The notes under the pieces were generated by a model, which was not told the DNA's origin, ran no database searches, and saw only the letters and a program-made list of their open reading frames with translations. Positions 1-25,409 of a DNA stretch of 64,000 nt are shown piece after piece. The translations under genes and the position numbers were made by a program. Position 1 is the stretch's first letter; every line of letters begins with the position of its first letter. The stretch comes from Siniperca chuatsi (Eukaryota > Chordata > Actinopteri > Centrarchiformes > Sinipercidae), in the NCBI RefSeq assembly GCF_020085105.1, contig NC_058055.1:21061822-21125821 (forward strand), in the 5' to 3' direction.

Positions 1-59
1 TTACTGTATGTTGACAACGCGTGAGTGTTAAAGAGAGAGACTGTATCTGTTTACACATA

Positions 60-3000
60 ATAATTTTTTAAAATAGATATGTTTATTGATTTCACAGAGC
101 AAAACAACACTTTCAGGGACAGCCCCCCAAAAGAAAACCAAATACAAAAAAAACAGCATAAAAGCAAAACACAATAACTGTGCTCCTAGACACCTACACA
201 GACAAGAGATTATTACATAATGTAAGACAAACAAACTTAACAAAAAGTAGTAAGAATGGTAGAAATATCCAATCCAATATAGGACATAAAAGACTCCCAT
301 GTTCTATGAAATACACTGTCTTTAGAATGTAGCCAACATGTCAAGTTATCTAGTACAGCATATTCAAGTATGACCTTATGCCACTGTGTTATAGTTGGGG
401 CTTTGTCTGTTATCCAATTCAGAAATATGCATTTTCTTGCACTGAATGTTAGCATTTTATAAAGATTGCCTTTATATTTATCAGCAATAAAGCCATTTGG
501 TGTCCCAAGTAGCATGCATAATGGATCACTTTCTAGATTAATGGCTAAAATTGTATTAATTTCCTGCTCTATAATATGCTTAAACTTCTGTATTTCCCAG
601 AAAGACAACAGGCAATGGGTGAGATTAGCCGTCTCTATTTTGCACTTGAGATATAGAGAAGAGAAGTCATCAATAAACTTATGCTGTTGGGAGGAAGGGA
701 TGTGGGCTCTGTGTAAATTCTTGAGTTGAATAGCTTTTATTCTATTACAGATGCTAAAGGTCCTCGCACTCTCCCAGGCATCATTCCATTGATCATCTGT
801 TATATCTACATTAAGTTCCTTTTCCCAAGTTTCTTTTAAGCACAGGGTGCCTGCATTACCATACTCTAAGCATATTGTGGAAGAAGCTTATAGATTTGCC
901 CACCTGTAATAAGAAAAGCTGTCTCTCTGTGAATTTCTTATTCTCTCACGAATAACTTTGATTGGACAGTAATGTAGTGTCCCTCTAACATAATGCTTTA
1001 TCTGTAAGTAACGAAAAAAAATCTTGTTTTTGAATATATTCTATTTTTTGATTATAGCCCGCCATGCTTTAATGGTAACTACTGTAATAGGGTTGTTACA
1101 GGCAAATGTCAGAGATTTAAGCTTTTTAAGAAATAATAAGTTATGGGAAATTTGGACATGGCGCCTTCCATATCAAACCATAAAGATGTGGGCTCTTTAT
1201 ACACCCAGTCAGCTATAAAGCGTAGGTGAGCACTAAGCGTTGAGGCGTGGCCTCTTCTTAGCCCATATAAAGGAACTAAACCAGCTATTTAAATTGTTGA
1301 TAATTTTATGTGATAAGAGAATTGGGATCATTCAAATTGGATATAGTAATCTAGGCAGGATGTTCATTTTCAACAGAGTAACACGACCCAACCAGGAAAC
1401 AGGAAGGATGTTCCACCTCTCCAAATCCAATCTGATGCGTTCAAACAGGGGAGTAAAATTTTGTTTTGTACATTTGGTCAAAAGCAGGTGTTATGTATAT
1501 TCCTAAATATTTGAAACCTGTATGAGACCATTTAAAATGGAAGGGAGATGGAATTTGAGGTTTTTGTTTTAGACTGCCCAGAGGCATTGCTTCTGACTTA
1601 TTGAAGTTTATTCTATACCCTGAAAAGACACTGAACTTGCTGATGATCTCAATAAGGGTAGAAGTGGCCTGGTCAAAAATATCAGGACGTCGTCTGCATA
1701 AAGGGTAATCTTATGTTGTTTGTCCGTCATGGTTAGGCCATGTAAGTCAGGGTTTGTCCTAATTGCCTCAGCCAGAGGTTCTGTGGCCAGGGCAAACATG
1801 AGAGGTGAAAGAGGACAACCCTGCCTTGTACCCCTCTGAGTCCAGAAGTTGCGAGAACGCTAGCCATTAGTAAGCACTGTAGCAAGAGGATTGTTATATA
1901 GCAGCTTTCAAATTCAAGTGTATGTAACAGATACGGCCATTCGATGCGGTCGAATGCCTTTTCCGCATCCAGTGAAATATCCAGACCATCTATTGACTGC
2001 TGATGAAAAAACTGAACTGTATTTAGTAACCTGCGTATATTGTTGCAATAGTTACGACCTTTTAATAAAAAACTGTTTGATCCTCATTAATAAGCAAAGG
2101 AAGTAAATCCCCCAGCCGCGTAGCAAGTATCTTTGAGAGATAGCTTAAGATCCACGTTTAATAACGAGATTGGCCTGTAGGAGGCATAGTCCTCAGGTTG
2201 TTTACCCTTCTTTAAAATTAAGGAGATATTAGCCTCCCTCAAAGACATGGGTAGAACACCCCTTTCAAAAGAATCATTAAACATGTTCAGCAAAGGATCA
2301 ACTAAAAGGTTCTGTAATTCTTTATAAAACTCACTTCTGAGCCCATCTGGTCCAGCCAATTTACCAGATTGCATCTCTCTAATAGCATGCAATATCTCTT
2401 CCTTAGATATAGGGGCATTAAGAGTAGATCCTCTGATAGACTGGGTAGATTAAGAGAAGAGAAAAAAGTGCCCATTAACTCTGGGTTGTCAGCTTGTAGT
2501 TCTGATTTATACAAATTTTAATAGAAGCTCCTAAATGTGTCATAGTGGTTGTAGAGTTAAATGATTGTCAACCATGACAATCTGAAATTGAAGAAATAGT
2601 TTGGGAATCTACCTTTTTTCTTCGTTAGATAGGCCAAATATTTGCCTGCTTTATCACTGTGTTCGTACATTTTTTGCATGTTTTGTTAAGAGAGTCTAAT
2701 GTGGAGCAGAGTGCTGAAATTTCTTTAAGCTTCCTTGAAGATGGATTTTTAACATAGTCTTCTCAGCCAGTTTAAGTTTGGATTCTAAGATTTCCCCTTG
2801 TTCAGCTTGTCTGCTCTCAGTTTGCCATTGACAGGATCAGCAGTATCTTCCAGCGCCGAGATTCTAGTCTCCACTTTGGAAATCCGCTTTTCATGACTGT
2901 CCAGTTCTTCATGTTACATTTGCAACAACTGCAACAGTGGCCCAAGCTTTTCATCGATGACTTTGGAGCCGTAATCTCAGAGATCGCCTCCTGAAGCGCT

Positions 3001-3290
3001 GGCTCAAGTGCGCTAGCTCTTGCGTTAGCTTCTTCACTAGCTTTTTGGCTAAAGTTTGGGTTTCTTCTATGCGACATTTTCTCAGACTTTCTCAAAAAGT
3101 AGTTGCTGATACTCATTATGTGTTGTGGAATTGTAAAAGTTTGCGAGTTGTAATGTTTGCAGGTTATAATGTAGAAAATTAGCGTAGTGGAGCACCCGCT
3201 CTGCTAAACCTGACCTCTCCTCAAGCTCCCATCTGGAGAACTCCCACACATAACCATTTTTAAGTAAACCAGCTGCAAGAGGACTCAAGT
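60..3290 (-). mobile_element. Degenerate L1-type LINE, antisense in a ddx46 intron
   Basis: A non-LTR retrotransposon read on the minus strand, so its 5' end is at about 3290 and its 3' end near 60. From 5' to 3' it shows an ORF1-like N-terminus (2817-3116), the linker of ORF2 just before the reverse transcriptase (around 2600-2700, residues like EHSDKAGKYLAYL), RT core motifs (2150-2392, including GPDGLRSEFYK and SYRPISLLN), the RT catalytic box YADDVLIF (about 1685-1710), and the ORF2 C-terminal region (237-608, with ARKCIFLNWI). Frameshifts and stops break every frame. The rest of ORF1 and the whole endonuclease are missing, so the copy is dead. The element lies in an intron because ddx46 exons on the plus strand follow it. 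The family assignment is from recognised motifs; exact ends are approximate. Confidence 0.85.
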
Positions 3291-3512
3291 CTGTTTGTAT
3301 TTACACCCTACAGCCAATAGTACATGAGGGGTGGGGTTTTCTATTTGACATGATGAGATGCTCCACAATCCATGGTTTCAGTCGTTGTTTGAGATCACTT
3401 GAGATAATGAAATGGACCAAGTGTAAAATTTTCCTGAGAAGTGAAAGAGACCAGTGTTATCTCCCTCTCTTCTTTTGAGTTTTCATGTCACATGTTTGCC
3501 TTTGCTGTCCAG

Positions 3513-15983
<12,471 letters not shown>

Positions 15984-16420
15984 AGGAGAAAGCGAGGCTC
16001 GCTGGAGGAGTTTCTATCTCTCAACAGTCTCCTGTCATCTCTACAGTTTCATCAAAGTGGTTGAATATTTTAGTCTATATTTTTAATAATGTTTCCTTCA
16101 ATTACTTAAGTTTAGTGTATGAGGGGGAAAAGAGGAAAATTAAAACAAAACCAGTTTCCTCTGTGCTTCACTTGAGTGTCCAATGAATTTATACCTACAG
16201 ACTATAAATACCAAAATGTCGATTCTGTGTTGACCTCTAGTGTCATTGAGCCATCACAATTGTACAGTGAGCTATCTGCAATTTCTTTTAAATGTAAGAC
16301 ATTTTTTCTTTAATGTTGGGTTTTTTTGCATCAGATTTCACTCTGTTGTATGTACAAGCAACAAACCAACCGTAGTCTTTATAAAGAGATCCTCAGATGA
16401 AAGTTTTTACTTTTCCTCAC

Positions 16421-16426
16421 AATAAA
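16421..16426 (+). terminator. ddx46: ddx46 polyadenylation signal
   Basis: A canonical AATAAA 438 bases after the ddx46 stop codon. A second AATAAA follows at about 16445. Either would end a short 3' UTR well before the next promoter at about 16.75 kb. Confidence 0.6.
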
Positions 16427-16739
16427 ACGATGTGTTGCTAAGGAAATAAACTTGATTTGTCCAGCTGTTTGCATTAATACATCTGGCAGATACTGTGTGC
16501 CCTTACTGACTGTTTTAATTATTCAAAAGGCTTTTCGTTTGTATATTATTCATCAGTAGTGTTGTGCTGTTTTGTAAGCTTTGAAACTGGATTGTGGCTC
16601 AATTTCAGGACAATAACATTAAAAAATGAAGCAGGTTTTTGCATCTTTATTACCGCTTGTTAGATGCAAATAAACCGTTTTCTGGATTTTAAAGTGAAAA
16701 CAGCGTTTGGATGTCAAACGTGGTTCAGGAGGGGAAGGA

Positions 16740-17034
16740 GAAAAACCCGTTTGTGCTCTGCGCATGCTCAGACTGCGCTCCGGTCTTATTAATTTTTAAT
16801 GGAAAATGGCTGCGTTTCTTATCCAAACCTCTGGAGCTGGGAAATAAAAACCCGTCCAGCTGAACCATCTCGTTAAGTTAACACCGAAACAACCAGATGT
16901 GGTGATTAAACGCCAGCTAGCCGATGTCCTGTTGTGCGAACATATTTGGGAAAATGGATCGCCTAACGCTTTGAGGGATGAAAGATCATTTTTCTCCTTA
17001 ACCCTTTCTGCTCCAAGATCTGCGAACAATCGAG
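16740..17034 (+). promoter_or_regulatory. c5orf24: c5orf24 promoter and 5' UTR exon
   Basis: A GC-richer stretch directly after ddx46. It holds an NRF1-like TGCGCATGCT at 16759-16768 and a YY1-like AAAATGGCTGC at 16803-16813, a pairing common at TATA-less housekeeping promoters where the YY1 site lies just inside the transcript. A possible splice donor (CGAG|GTACAG) follows at about 17035. It would splice to the coding exon whose acceptor ends at 19140. The exact start and the donor are inferred. Confidence 0.55.
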
Positions 17035-17597
17035 GTACAGTAACCTTAGCGCTAATGTTGGTGGCGGGAGGGTGTATTCAGATTCATTGTGTGTCCTTAG
17101 ATGTAAGCAGTCAGATCGGATATCTGCGCACTTTTCCGCTCTTTAGTCAAGATTTGAAACCCTCCAATACAAAACCGTTATTCGGGGCCAAAACGAGGCT
17201 AAATTCAGCCGTTTGTGTTGTAACGTTACACAGGGGCAAAGTGACAAGGGGAGCAGGAGGTTTTGTCGTCTGGACGCAAAAATGTTGAATCCATGTGCAT
17301 ATTTTTTTGTGAATGAATATTACTACAGACGGTGTAGTGTATGTGATAGTAAAGTCCACACCTCCTTGCATCCTGTGTCCTCTGCAGAAGACAGAAACCT
17401 AAGCAGCAGCAGTCTGTTCCTTCCCGTCGCCTTTTCCAAGTATTTATAGCCTCGTATTAGCTGTGAGCATTGTATTGCTGGAATTAAAGAGCAGTTATGT
17501 GTGTAAACAGTCACAATGATAACAAATTGTAATTAGGTTATTGTGTATATGATACTAGTAATGAAAGAGAAAGCAGTCCTTTCACTGCTCCATAAGG

Positions 17598-17648
17598 AGG
17601 TCAGAGGTCAGGGTCAGCTGCAGACCACCATCTACAGCTGACCCTGAC
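17598..17648 (+). promoter_or_regulatory. Nuclear-receptor half-site cluster (DR1) and hairpin
   Basis: In the presumed first intron of c5orf24. AGGTCA-g-AGGTCA at 17598-17610 is a perfect DR1, followed directly by GGGTCA (17611-17616). The 14-mer GTCAGGGTCAGCTG (17607-17620) is repeated exactly in inverse orientation at 17635-17648, with a 14-base spacer. DR1 elements bind RXR heterodimers, HNF4 and COUP-TF (established). Activity here is untested. Confidence 0.5.
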
Positions 17649-18814
17649 TTCAAAGGCACTTCAGCACCATTTTAGTAAGGTTTATGTTTGTTCTCAAGGT
17701 CTTTAACCCAGGCCTGTTAGCGGGACTGTCTCCATTATCAACCTACATCACATTTATACAACATATATATTCATAATTGGGATGGTTTATTCGAAATATG
17801 AAATATTTTTTCTTGGTCTAGTTAAAACAAGGTCATTTGAACACTTTGACCTCTTTTTATGTTTTTACTTTTAGCTTGTGAGGAGTACGAATGTAAAACA
17901 AACCAACAAAAGAAAACACAATTTATGGGTTAGGATACCCAGGCTTGGAAATACCCAGCATAACACAACAAACTGGGTGTGAACTTGGATTCAAGACAAG
18001 ATCAAAGCATCTTCAACATACAGGCACACGTCCAGACGCCATGATGAAACCAAAAAAATGGCAAGGAAAACATCATGCATTCCTAAAGTTACAAGAATTG
18101 GATTCAGAATTGTTTTTGACTCATTCCTGACACCAACATCTACAGCAAGGCAGAGTGACAAGTTACGAAACCCCCTATTCAGAAAATAACCTTTTATTAA
18201 AAAGCACTTGTTCAGTGGTAATAAGTTAAATGTGAATCCAAAAAAAAAAGACAGAAAAAAAAGTTTGGATAAAAGAAAACAAATGTTGTGTGCGATCACA
18301 CCTAAGTTTATATGTCTCCAGTGAATTTGCTGACTGTACCGGTTTATTTTGAAAGTGCCCAAATATTGTGCAGCATCTACACTCTATTCATAAAACCTGT
18401 CTGACTGTTAAAATGGAAAATGTTGCTGGGAAGCTATGGAATCTGTCTAATTTGTGGGCTTTTTGCACTATACTTAAACACTGAGATAAGACCATTAGTA
18501 CACTAAACTTGTGTGTGGGGTACCCCCCCTAAGTGTGGAGCTTATTAAAATCAGGTTTTGTGAATGCAGGTTTGAGGGAAACCAATCCAAAGTTTGTTGT
18601 CCAATCATAGGTTAACAAACAAACCAGTTAACTGGGTGTTTGGGCAAATACAAGTCAAACTTACCTCCAATAAAGAACATCGCACAGCCTCTTCTCTAAG
18701 CTTTTCTATGGGAACCGTCGGTCCCCAAAGGGGCTAGCCTCTGGCCCCAGTTTCATCCCATTTTATTTTTTACCTGGCATCATACTACCCAGACAACAGC
18801 ACTGACTCTACACA

Positions 18815-19085
18815 GAGATATCTGTTCAAGTTCAAGTTCTTTATTTGTCATGCACAACAGTTGCAGTGAAGCAGTCGTAGGCAATGACATTCTTGTTCTC
18901 AGGTTTCCTCCAACAATGCTCATACAAAAATGTATTAAGAAAATCTAAGACAAAGACATAAATAGTGCAGAAGTTAAAATATAGAAATAAAATATAATAT
19001 ATAAAAAATAGAATAAAATATATTTTAAAATATAATACTAAGGTAGACTGGTGTACAGTAGTGATGAAATGAATAAACTGTAATA
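18815..19085. repeat. Dispersed teleost repeat with A/T-rich tail
   Basis: Starts with TTCAAGTTCAAGTTCTTTAT, followed by a TTGTCATGCACAACAG block and an A/T-rich tail of AAATATA-type repeats. I recognise this as a common fish interspersed repeat, probably a retrotransposon 3' end, but cannot name the family. It ends about 55 bases before the c5orf24 coding exon. Confidence 0.45.
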
Positions 19086-19146
19086 GTACTTTTATCTGTG
19101 TGTGATAATATCACAATTGCAACTTATTTCCGACCCCCAGCAGAAG

Positions 19147-19770
19147 ATGATGCGCCAGGTGACAAGCAGTGACTTCTGCATGAATAGCAGGCCGTCATGC
19201 CTTGCAGAGGACGGCCACCACCCTGCCTCCCACTTTGAACTGTGCACCACCCAGTCCAACAAGTTCTACCCTCCTCCCCCTCCGTCGGCCCTCCAGATGA
19301 CGCTGGCCCCCATGGTCTTACCTGCCCAGAGCCACAAACCCATGGTGTGCCAGAGACAGGAAGTGCTTGGGGGTGACCCTCGCTCACCTGGAAAAATCTC
19401 TGGCATTAAAAGCACTGATCAAGCGGCGGATGACGGCAAGAAGAAGAACAAGGCTGTTGGGAAGACAGGCAGACGCGGGAGGCCTTTGGGAACCACCAAG
19501 CTAGCCGGATACAGAACCAGCACGGGGCGACCCCTCGGCACCACCAGAGCTGCTGGGTTCAAGACGAGCCCGGGAAGGCCGCTGGGTACAACCAGAGCGG
19601 CGGGGTACAAGGTCAGCCCCGGACGGCCTCCTGGCAGCATCAAGGGCCTCTCTCGCCTCAACAAACTGGCTTATGGTAGCACCTGTAGCGGGGCGGCTTT
19701 CCCCTATCCGCTACCACACAAGGAAATCCTTTGTGAACCTTCCTGCAAAGAGAAGACAGCGAATGAGTAA
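19147..19770 (+). CDS. c5orf24: C5orf24-like protein (UPF0461) with AT-hook-like repeats
   Basis: A 207-residue protein in a single coding exon that begins at 19141 after a CCCCCAG acceptor; Met-Met at 19147 opens the frame as in vertebrate C5orf24. It shares the conserved HKPMVCQRQ segment (about residues 63-71), a Lys-rich linker (GKKKNK), and four GRP-centred modules at residues 111, 127, 143 and 159 with exact 16-residue spacing. Each contains GRPLGTT or GRPPGSI. The C-terminus keeps the AFPYP motif (about 184-188). The fish copy has an extra Pro-rich insert (PPPPP, about residues 42-46). The function of the family is poorly known. GRP modules resemble AT-hooks, suggesting nuclear, DNA-associated action (inference). 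Position between ddx46 and txndc15 matches human. Confidence 0.93.
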   Translation: MMRQVTSSDFCMNSRPSCLAEDGHHPASHFELCTTQSNKFYPPPPPSALQMTLAPMVLPAQSHKPMVCQRQEVLGGDPRSPGKISGIKSTDQAADDGKKKNKAVGKTGRRGRPLGTTKLAGYRTSTGRPLGTTRAAGFKTSPGRPLGTTRAAGYKVSPGRPPGSIKGLSRLNKLAYGSTCSGAAFPYPLPHKEILCEPSCKEKTANE

Positions 19771-22700
19771 AGGCTCTGCTCCTTTTCTTCTCACCCTTCA
19801 TCAGCTGAATAAGAGACGCATGTGTACAGGTTTCCTGCCAGATACTGGGGGGGATTGTAATCTTTCCCAGTCTGCTGTGAGGCTGAGAGGAGGAGATTTT
19901 CTATTCTTCGTGTTGGTGTCATCCGTGTGCCTGCCACCTGATATGATCCATAGTTCACTACACATTGCTGTGTCTGTTTTCTTGGGGAAAAAATCATACC
20001 AGATGTTTATTGAGCAAGCAAGCTTTTATCTTACTAACAACTGTAGTGGTAAGTCATGACAAGTTTAATTTTCAGTGTGCTTCATGTAGAGTTTTAACAC
20101 AATTGAATGATCAAAACATTCTTTTAAAAATGTTTAATCACTGTAAACAAAGGAGACAAACATGAGAAGATTGATAGCCACAATTGTGTGAAATCTGTTG
20201 GGCTGCTTTACAGTCAATTTTTACTTTGTATTTTCATCACAGTACAGTTTGAAGTTCATATTAGCTAATGTCGTTGGATATTCGCTCCTGTTCTTGCTCT
20301 TTAAACAAACACATGTAAAGCAAGAAAGGAGGAAAGAGAGGGACAAGGAGCAACATTGTCTTTGCAACAGGAAGGTTTTTTGGAAATGTGGTCTTTCATT
20401 TAAAAATCTAAATGCTATATGCATCACCTTTTAAGTGTCACATTTGTAAAATGGGAGGCATCTCACTCTGGATTCAAACTCTTTATTTGAGTGTCTGCTT
20501 TTCAGAAGATTCAGAGGCACTTCAAAGATAGACATACAGATAATCCTCCAGCCTAACAGCACCCCAAAACTGAAATCCAATTAATCCAACTTTTTCCACT
20601 CGGCTCCAGAATCAAGACTAAAAAACATGACTCCTGCTAATAATGACTTACTGTTCACTCTCTAAATGTCACCTTGCGAAATGCCTTCATATTTTTTGCA
20701 TGCAAATGTCATCAAAGCAATGGAGTCAACTTACAGATTGTTGTGAGAAATAACACTGTTATATTACACATGTTAAGTTTTTTTTACTAAAAGTATAAAA
20801 CTAAGAAAATGCATAAACATTGCCAGCAACTCAGATCACCTCCTGCTTTTCTTATAACCTGCTAAAAATTGGTTAATGTGGACAGTGGTTGCCTTGTTGT
20901 TTGGATGAACAGTGTTTGTATGTTCTGCTTGGTACTGGATCGCTCTTCATTACAGTAGCGTTTGAGCTAGTTCATCTCTGCGACTAGACAGTTCAAAACC
21001 CCTGCTCGCTGGTGGTGTCACTGTAGAAATGGGATATTTGATGACTCCTGGTGGAAATGATTTCTCTACTCCGGTTTTTGTCAGCTTGCAGGTGTCATTG
21101 AAAAAGTTTAAATACCTCAAAATCATTCATGTTTAATTTGGTCTCAACACAAAGCAGCTGAAGAAGAACTTTGCTTAAATTAAATACGGCCTTAAAATAG
21201 CAACATTTTGATTTAAATCAGGAAATATCTGATCAAAGAAAAAGTAGTAATTGCAACTTTTGATACCTAACAGTTTTTGATTCTCGTTGCTACAGACAGA
21301 CAGCTACATTTTGTTCAGTTCTCAAAAAGTAATGAATCGCGACACCCAGCCCTCATCTTGTCATCCTATAATGTCTCTTGGCATTATTTCTAAAGTTGAT
21401 TTTGTGGTTAGCATCAAATCTGACCAAAATTTTAGATTTTTGTTTTAATGTCCCAACTCCTACAACAAAATCTGGCCTAATCAGGTCAGTTTTGTGCCTT
21501 TGTGACTGTTTTAATACATACATATATAGATATTTATATATCTATATATTTATGGAGAGCGAGAGAGAGAGAGTACATTTGATTACTTTAAAAGGGACAC
21601 CTTGTAATATTGTCTTGTCACATTTTAGGGGAAGTCTGTCACCCAAAGAATTACTATGTTTCTTTTGTGTTATCCATCAAAACCACTTGTTGCATTATTT
21701 GGTGTAAACAAGGATACTTTCAAGTACAAATAAAGATATATTTTGCAGTAATGTTACATTTGTCTCAAAAGAATGAGCAGATTGATATTCAAAATATCAT
21801 CTAATCTGTAACATGAATGTGTTGCTGAATGCACTGACTATGATTAATATGGCAGTTTACATTGTAGTTCTAAATTTTTTTACACAAACTATCTTTTAAA
21901 AAAACATTTCTTTAATGTGATATTTGTGTGACAGACATTTACCCAACTAAATCGTCAAATATCTCATTTGTATTCTTGCTCACAGATAAAAAAAAAAGTT
22001 AATATACATGTTTTAATTTGCTTTTTAATGCTGAATCATGAGCATCATAAACAGATGAGACCATCACTGAGAAGACTGTCAGCCACTGCTGGCCTCTTCT
22101 CTGCGTTTTTACACTGTGAAGCACCAGGTTATATTTGGGTTGTATCAGAAGCAGAGGGAAGGAGTGAACAGGCAATGAAAAAATCACTTCCATCACATTC
22201 ATGGCCTTAAATAAATCTGAAGAGAAAAGAACAAATAATAGCCACATTTGTAGAACCTTATGGAGGACTTACAACCACTATCACAGGTGTGAGACAGACT
22301 ACAAATCATCTCAATCATGGTCTCATTTGTTTACAAAGATCACACAAAGGTGTAAGAATTTAAGAATTATGTATTGATGTTCTAATTTCTACATCGTAAA
22401 GTAATGGTATGGCTTATCAAGTTGAGTTCAACAATGGCAAACAAATCATGTCTGTTTTCTATGTTGCTATTTATTATGTTGTTTTAGGTACATTACCATA
22501 GCCCTGCAGAACACTTGAACCTGACTGTTGGGGAAGCTGGTGTTTTTTCGTGAAATGCTAATGTAAAATAATTTTGTTCAAACAGGCTTAAGACAGAAAT
22601 GAAAGATGCAGTAGTTTTATTTGTTTAATATTTGTCATTTCACAACATGCTTAATGCACCGTAAATGGAGTCGATCACACATAGTCAAATATTATTTTGA

Positions 22701-25408
22701 TCCAAAATAACTGATATTTGGCTACTTGTCACTGTAGTGTATTCAAGTTTTTATTATTTGATATTGAAGTCTTAAATCTCTCCCTGATGAACGTTCAGTT
22801 TTTTGTATTATTCACATTTCAAATCATGAGAGTGGAGAAATAGTATAGCTTCACTGAGTTGCTGTCTCACGTGACAAAATTTAAAATAGTTACATTTGGT
22901 GCAATAATCTGTTGTATGTATTGTTCGGTGAAAACTTTGATACTATCACTTTTTATTATGGTTGTATTTTTATACTTGTGTACAAGGCCTTCTGTCACTT
23001 GTTTTGTTGATGTGTGTGGTGTTAACAGAGGTTACTGAAATGTCACATACGAACATCCTTTTCACCCTCCTTTACCAAAGAATATGATGTTATCTAACTG
23101 TAGGCATTTATGCTATTTGATTTTAACAATATTCCAACATCTCACAAAATAAACTTAGCATAAAAGTTACTGTGTAAAATGTAAACAAAAAAGCACTTGG
23201 AGACCACTATCCCATAAAAGATAGTATGTTTGTTTGGATTAGTAAAAAACCTTTAAATTGTCACATCTGAAGAGATTAAAATGTCAGTTTCTTGAATGCA
23301 TTGTAAATTGCTATACATTGATGGTGTAAACTTAGTTCCTTACATTTCATTGTATTTATATCCATCTATTATTCTACTTTGAAAGTAGTTCTCTTTTTAT
23401 ATACAACTCTTATGTAGCCATGTTTTAACTGATAATGTTTTGTTGAGCTTATGGCTGGCATGATGCCTGGCTGTCTCACGTTCTGAAGTTTGTGTTTTGT
23501 TTTGGCTTTAGATGCAGATGGTGAGGTGGAGCCTGATGGGATAAACATGCTGGCAGGATGCACTGTTAGCTTTTTCACAGGAGACAATTTGACATGTCAC
23601 AGTAGGAAAAGCACAGGTGTAAATAATAAAATGAATGATGGCTCAATTCCATTTAGCTGCATCAGATTCAGGGTTGTGCATGCTGGCTCACTGTCACACT
23701 GTCACGGATTACTGGGACACTTTGAATAGACCGTTAATGTAACTAGTAACACCTGTGCTTCTCCTTCTATGACAAGTCAAAATGTCTGCTGTGAAAAGCT
23801 GAAACATCTTTTGGGTTTTTTTGGTCCATATTCTTGGCTAACTGAGTATCTACTCTTTTCTTTTAACAATCTTAAAAAAAACGATTCTTTTGTCAACAGC
23901 TACAGCTCCCGTGAGGCTTTGACAGTGTGCTAGTGGAACAGTGGCTAGCCTCTCTACCACTAACTTCTATAAATCCATGCAATCTCTCACTGAAGGTTTC
24001 TTTCATCAGTGGTTCTTGTTCCATACTCTAAGATAAATGGGAATTCCCACCAAGGTCTTGGGCTTGTGGGAAATGGTTTTTGGTAAAGGCAGCTAAAAAC
24101 AGAACTAATAAACAATAATATTAGATTGTTTAAAAAATATAAATTATCTAGACATATGGAGTGAACCACATCCTGTTGAGCAAGGTTGTGTTGCAAGGTC
24201 TCTATCTTTAATACTTTGTGTTACTACAAATGGGATTCTGCTTGAGGTTTTCTTACCTCTGGAACAGAACACAGAAGTTTCGGTTCCACCTTCTTCAGTG
24301 GGATATGTTGTTATTGTTGTTGTTGTTAAATGCTAACAAACCCGTTCTTAGCACTTGTTCAGTTGTCTCAATTAATATTAAGAGTTGTACAAAGTTTACT
24401 ATCTAGTACAATAGTAGTAGATATTCATTTAGCTTAGAATATGGACAGAAAACCCCGGGAACATGTTTGAGCTTTTTATAAATACTGATGAAAGAAAACC
24501 CATTGAGTTACAAATGTTAATGGAACAGAGGCCAGCTAGGACAGGGGGAGTGGGACTTCTAAATGCCATCTGATGGTATGTTTAGACTAGGATTAGAGAT
24601 GACTCGGGTTAACTAAGTGTTTGACATGGTTAAGATTCGGGTAAGAATTTTAAGCAGGACTTCCTTCTCCATAGGACTGCCTGAACATCACAACAATTCT
24701 GTGTCATATTATCTCAGATATTTGGCTTTCTGCACTGTTAACAGACTTATTCTAAATGGTAAACATCAAAGACCTTGAAATGATAACAGTGTGATGACTG
24801 ATGTATTTGCCAGCATTTTAGGTGTAATCTCGGAGCACTCTGAAGGAGAGTGTACATCTGTTTCACTATGTAGCTTTGAGTTCTTATCTAAAATACTTTG
24901 TTAAATGTATGGACAAGGTGTAAGAACCTATATGTTACAAATTTCCTTCCTTAATTTTTTTTACTTGATGGAAGGCACTGACAGTTTGGATCGTGAGCCT
25001 CTAAGGAGGATGTCACAGAAGGGTTAAGGAATGATAATGGAAGGTGGATTAACTAAAATAGATTTAACAACAAGATTAATTTATTGACATTCCTGTAATT
25101 TTAAGCTTTAATATTTCAATTAAATCAGTGCTGACACAAAGCACAGGAATTGAAAGTTTATGTTGCTTTTTCCATTTTTGTTTTTTGAGTGATTTTTCTC
25201 TCTCACAGTCTCAGCATTAAATCAACACGTGGTCTGTTGTCTGTAGATAATGATTTCAAAAAATATTACCTCACATTTTGAGTGTTTTTGAGAAGACGTG
25301 AAGCCCAGTTATTCCTACAGTGTGATTGGCGAAGCCTGTAAAGCTTTGTATTATTCCCATTTTATTCCTGCATGATTGTTGTGGAATGTTCAAAAGTTGT
25401 GTAATAAA
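19771..25408 (+). other. c5orf24: Probable long 3' UTR of c5orf24
   Basis: No credible coding sequence. AATAAA signals occur at 21729-21734, 23148-23153 and 25403-25408. The region is AT-rich, and I recognised none of the dispersed repeats that are common elsewhere in the window, which fits transcribed UTR. Mammalian C5orf24 also has a multi-kilobase 3' UTR. How far the transcript really runs cannot be told from sequence alone. Confidence 0.45.
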
Positions 25409-25409
25409 T

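Noticed and set aside
1..3290. First coding exon of ddx46 within the left 3.3 kb
   Set aside because: The expected N-terminal RS-rich sequence is not seen there, and the stretch is occupied by an antisense LINE. The start is taken to be left of the window.
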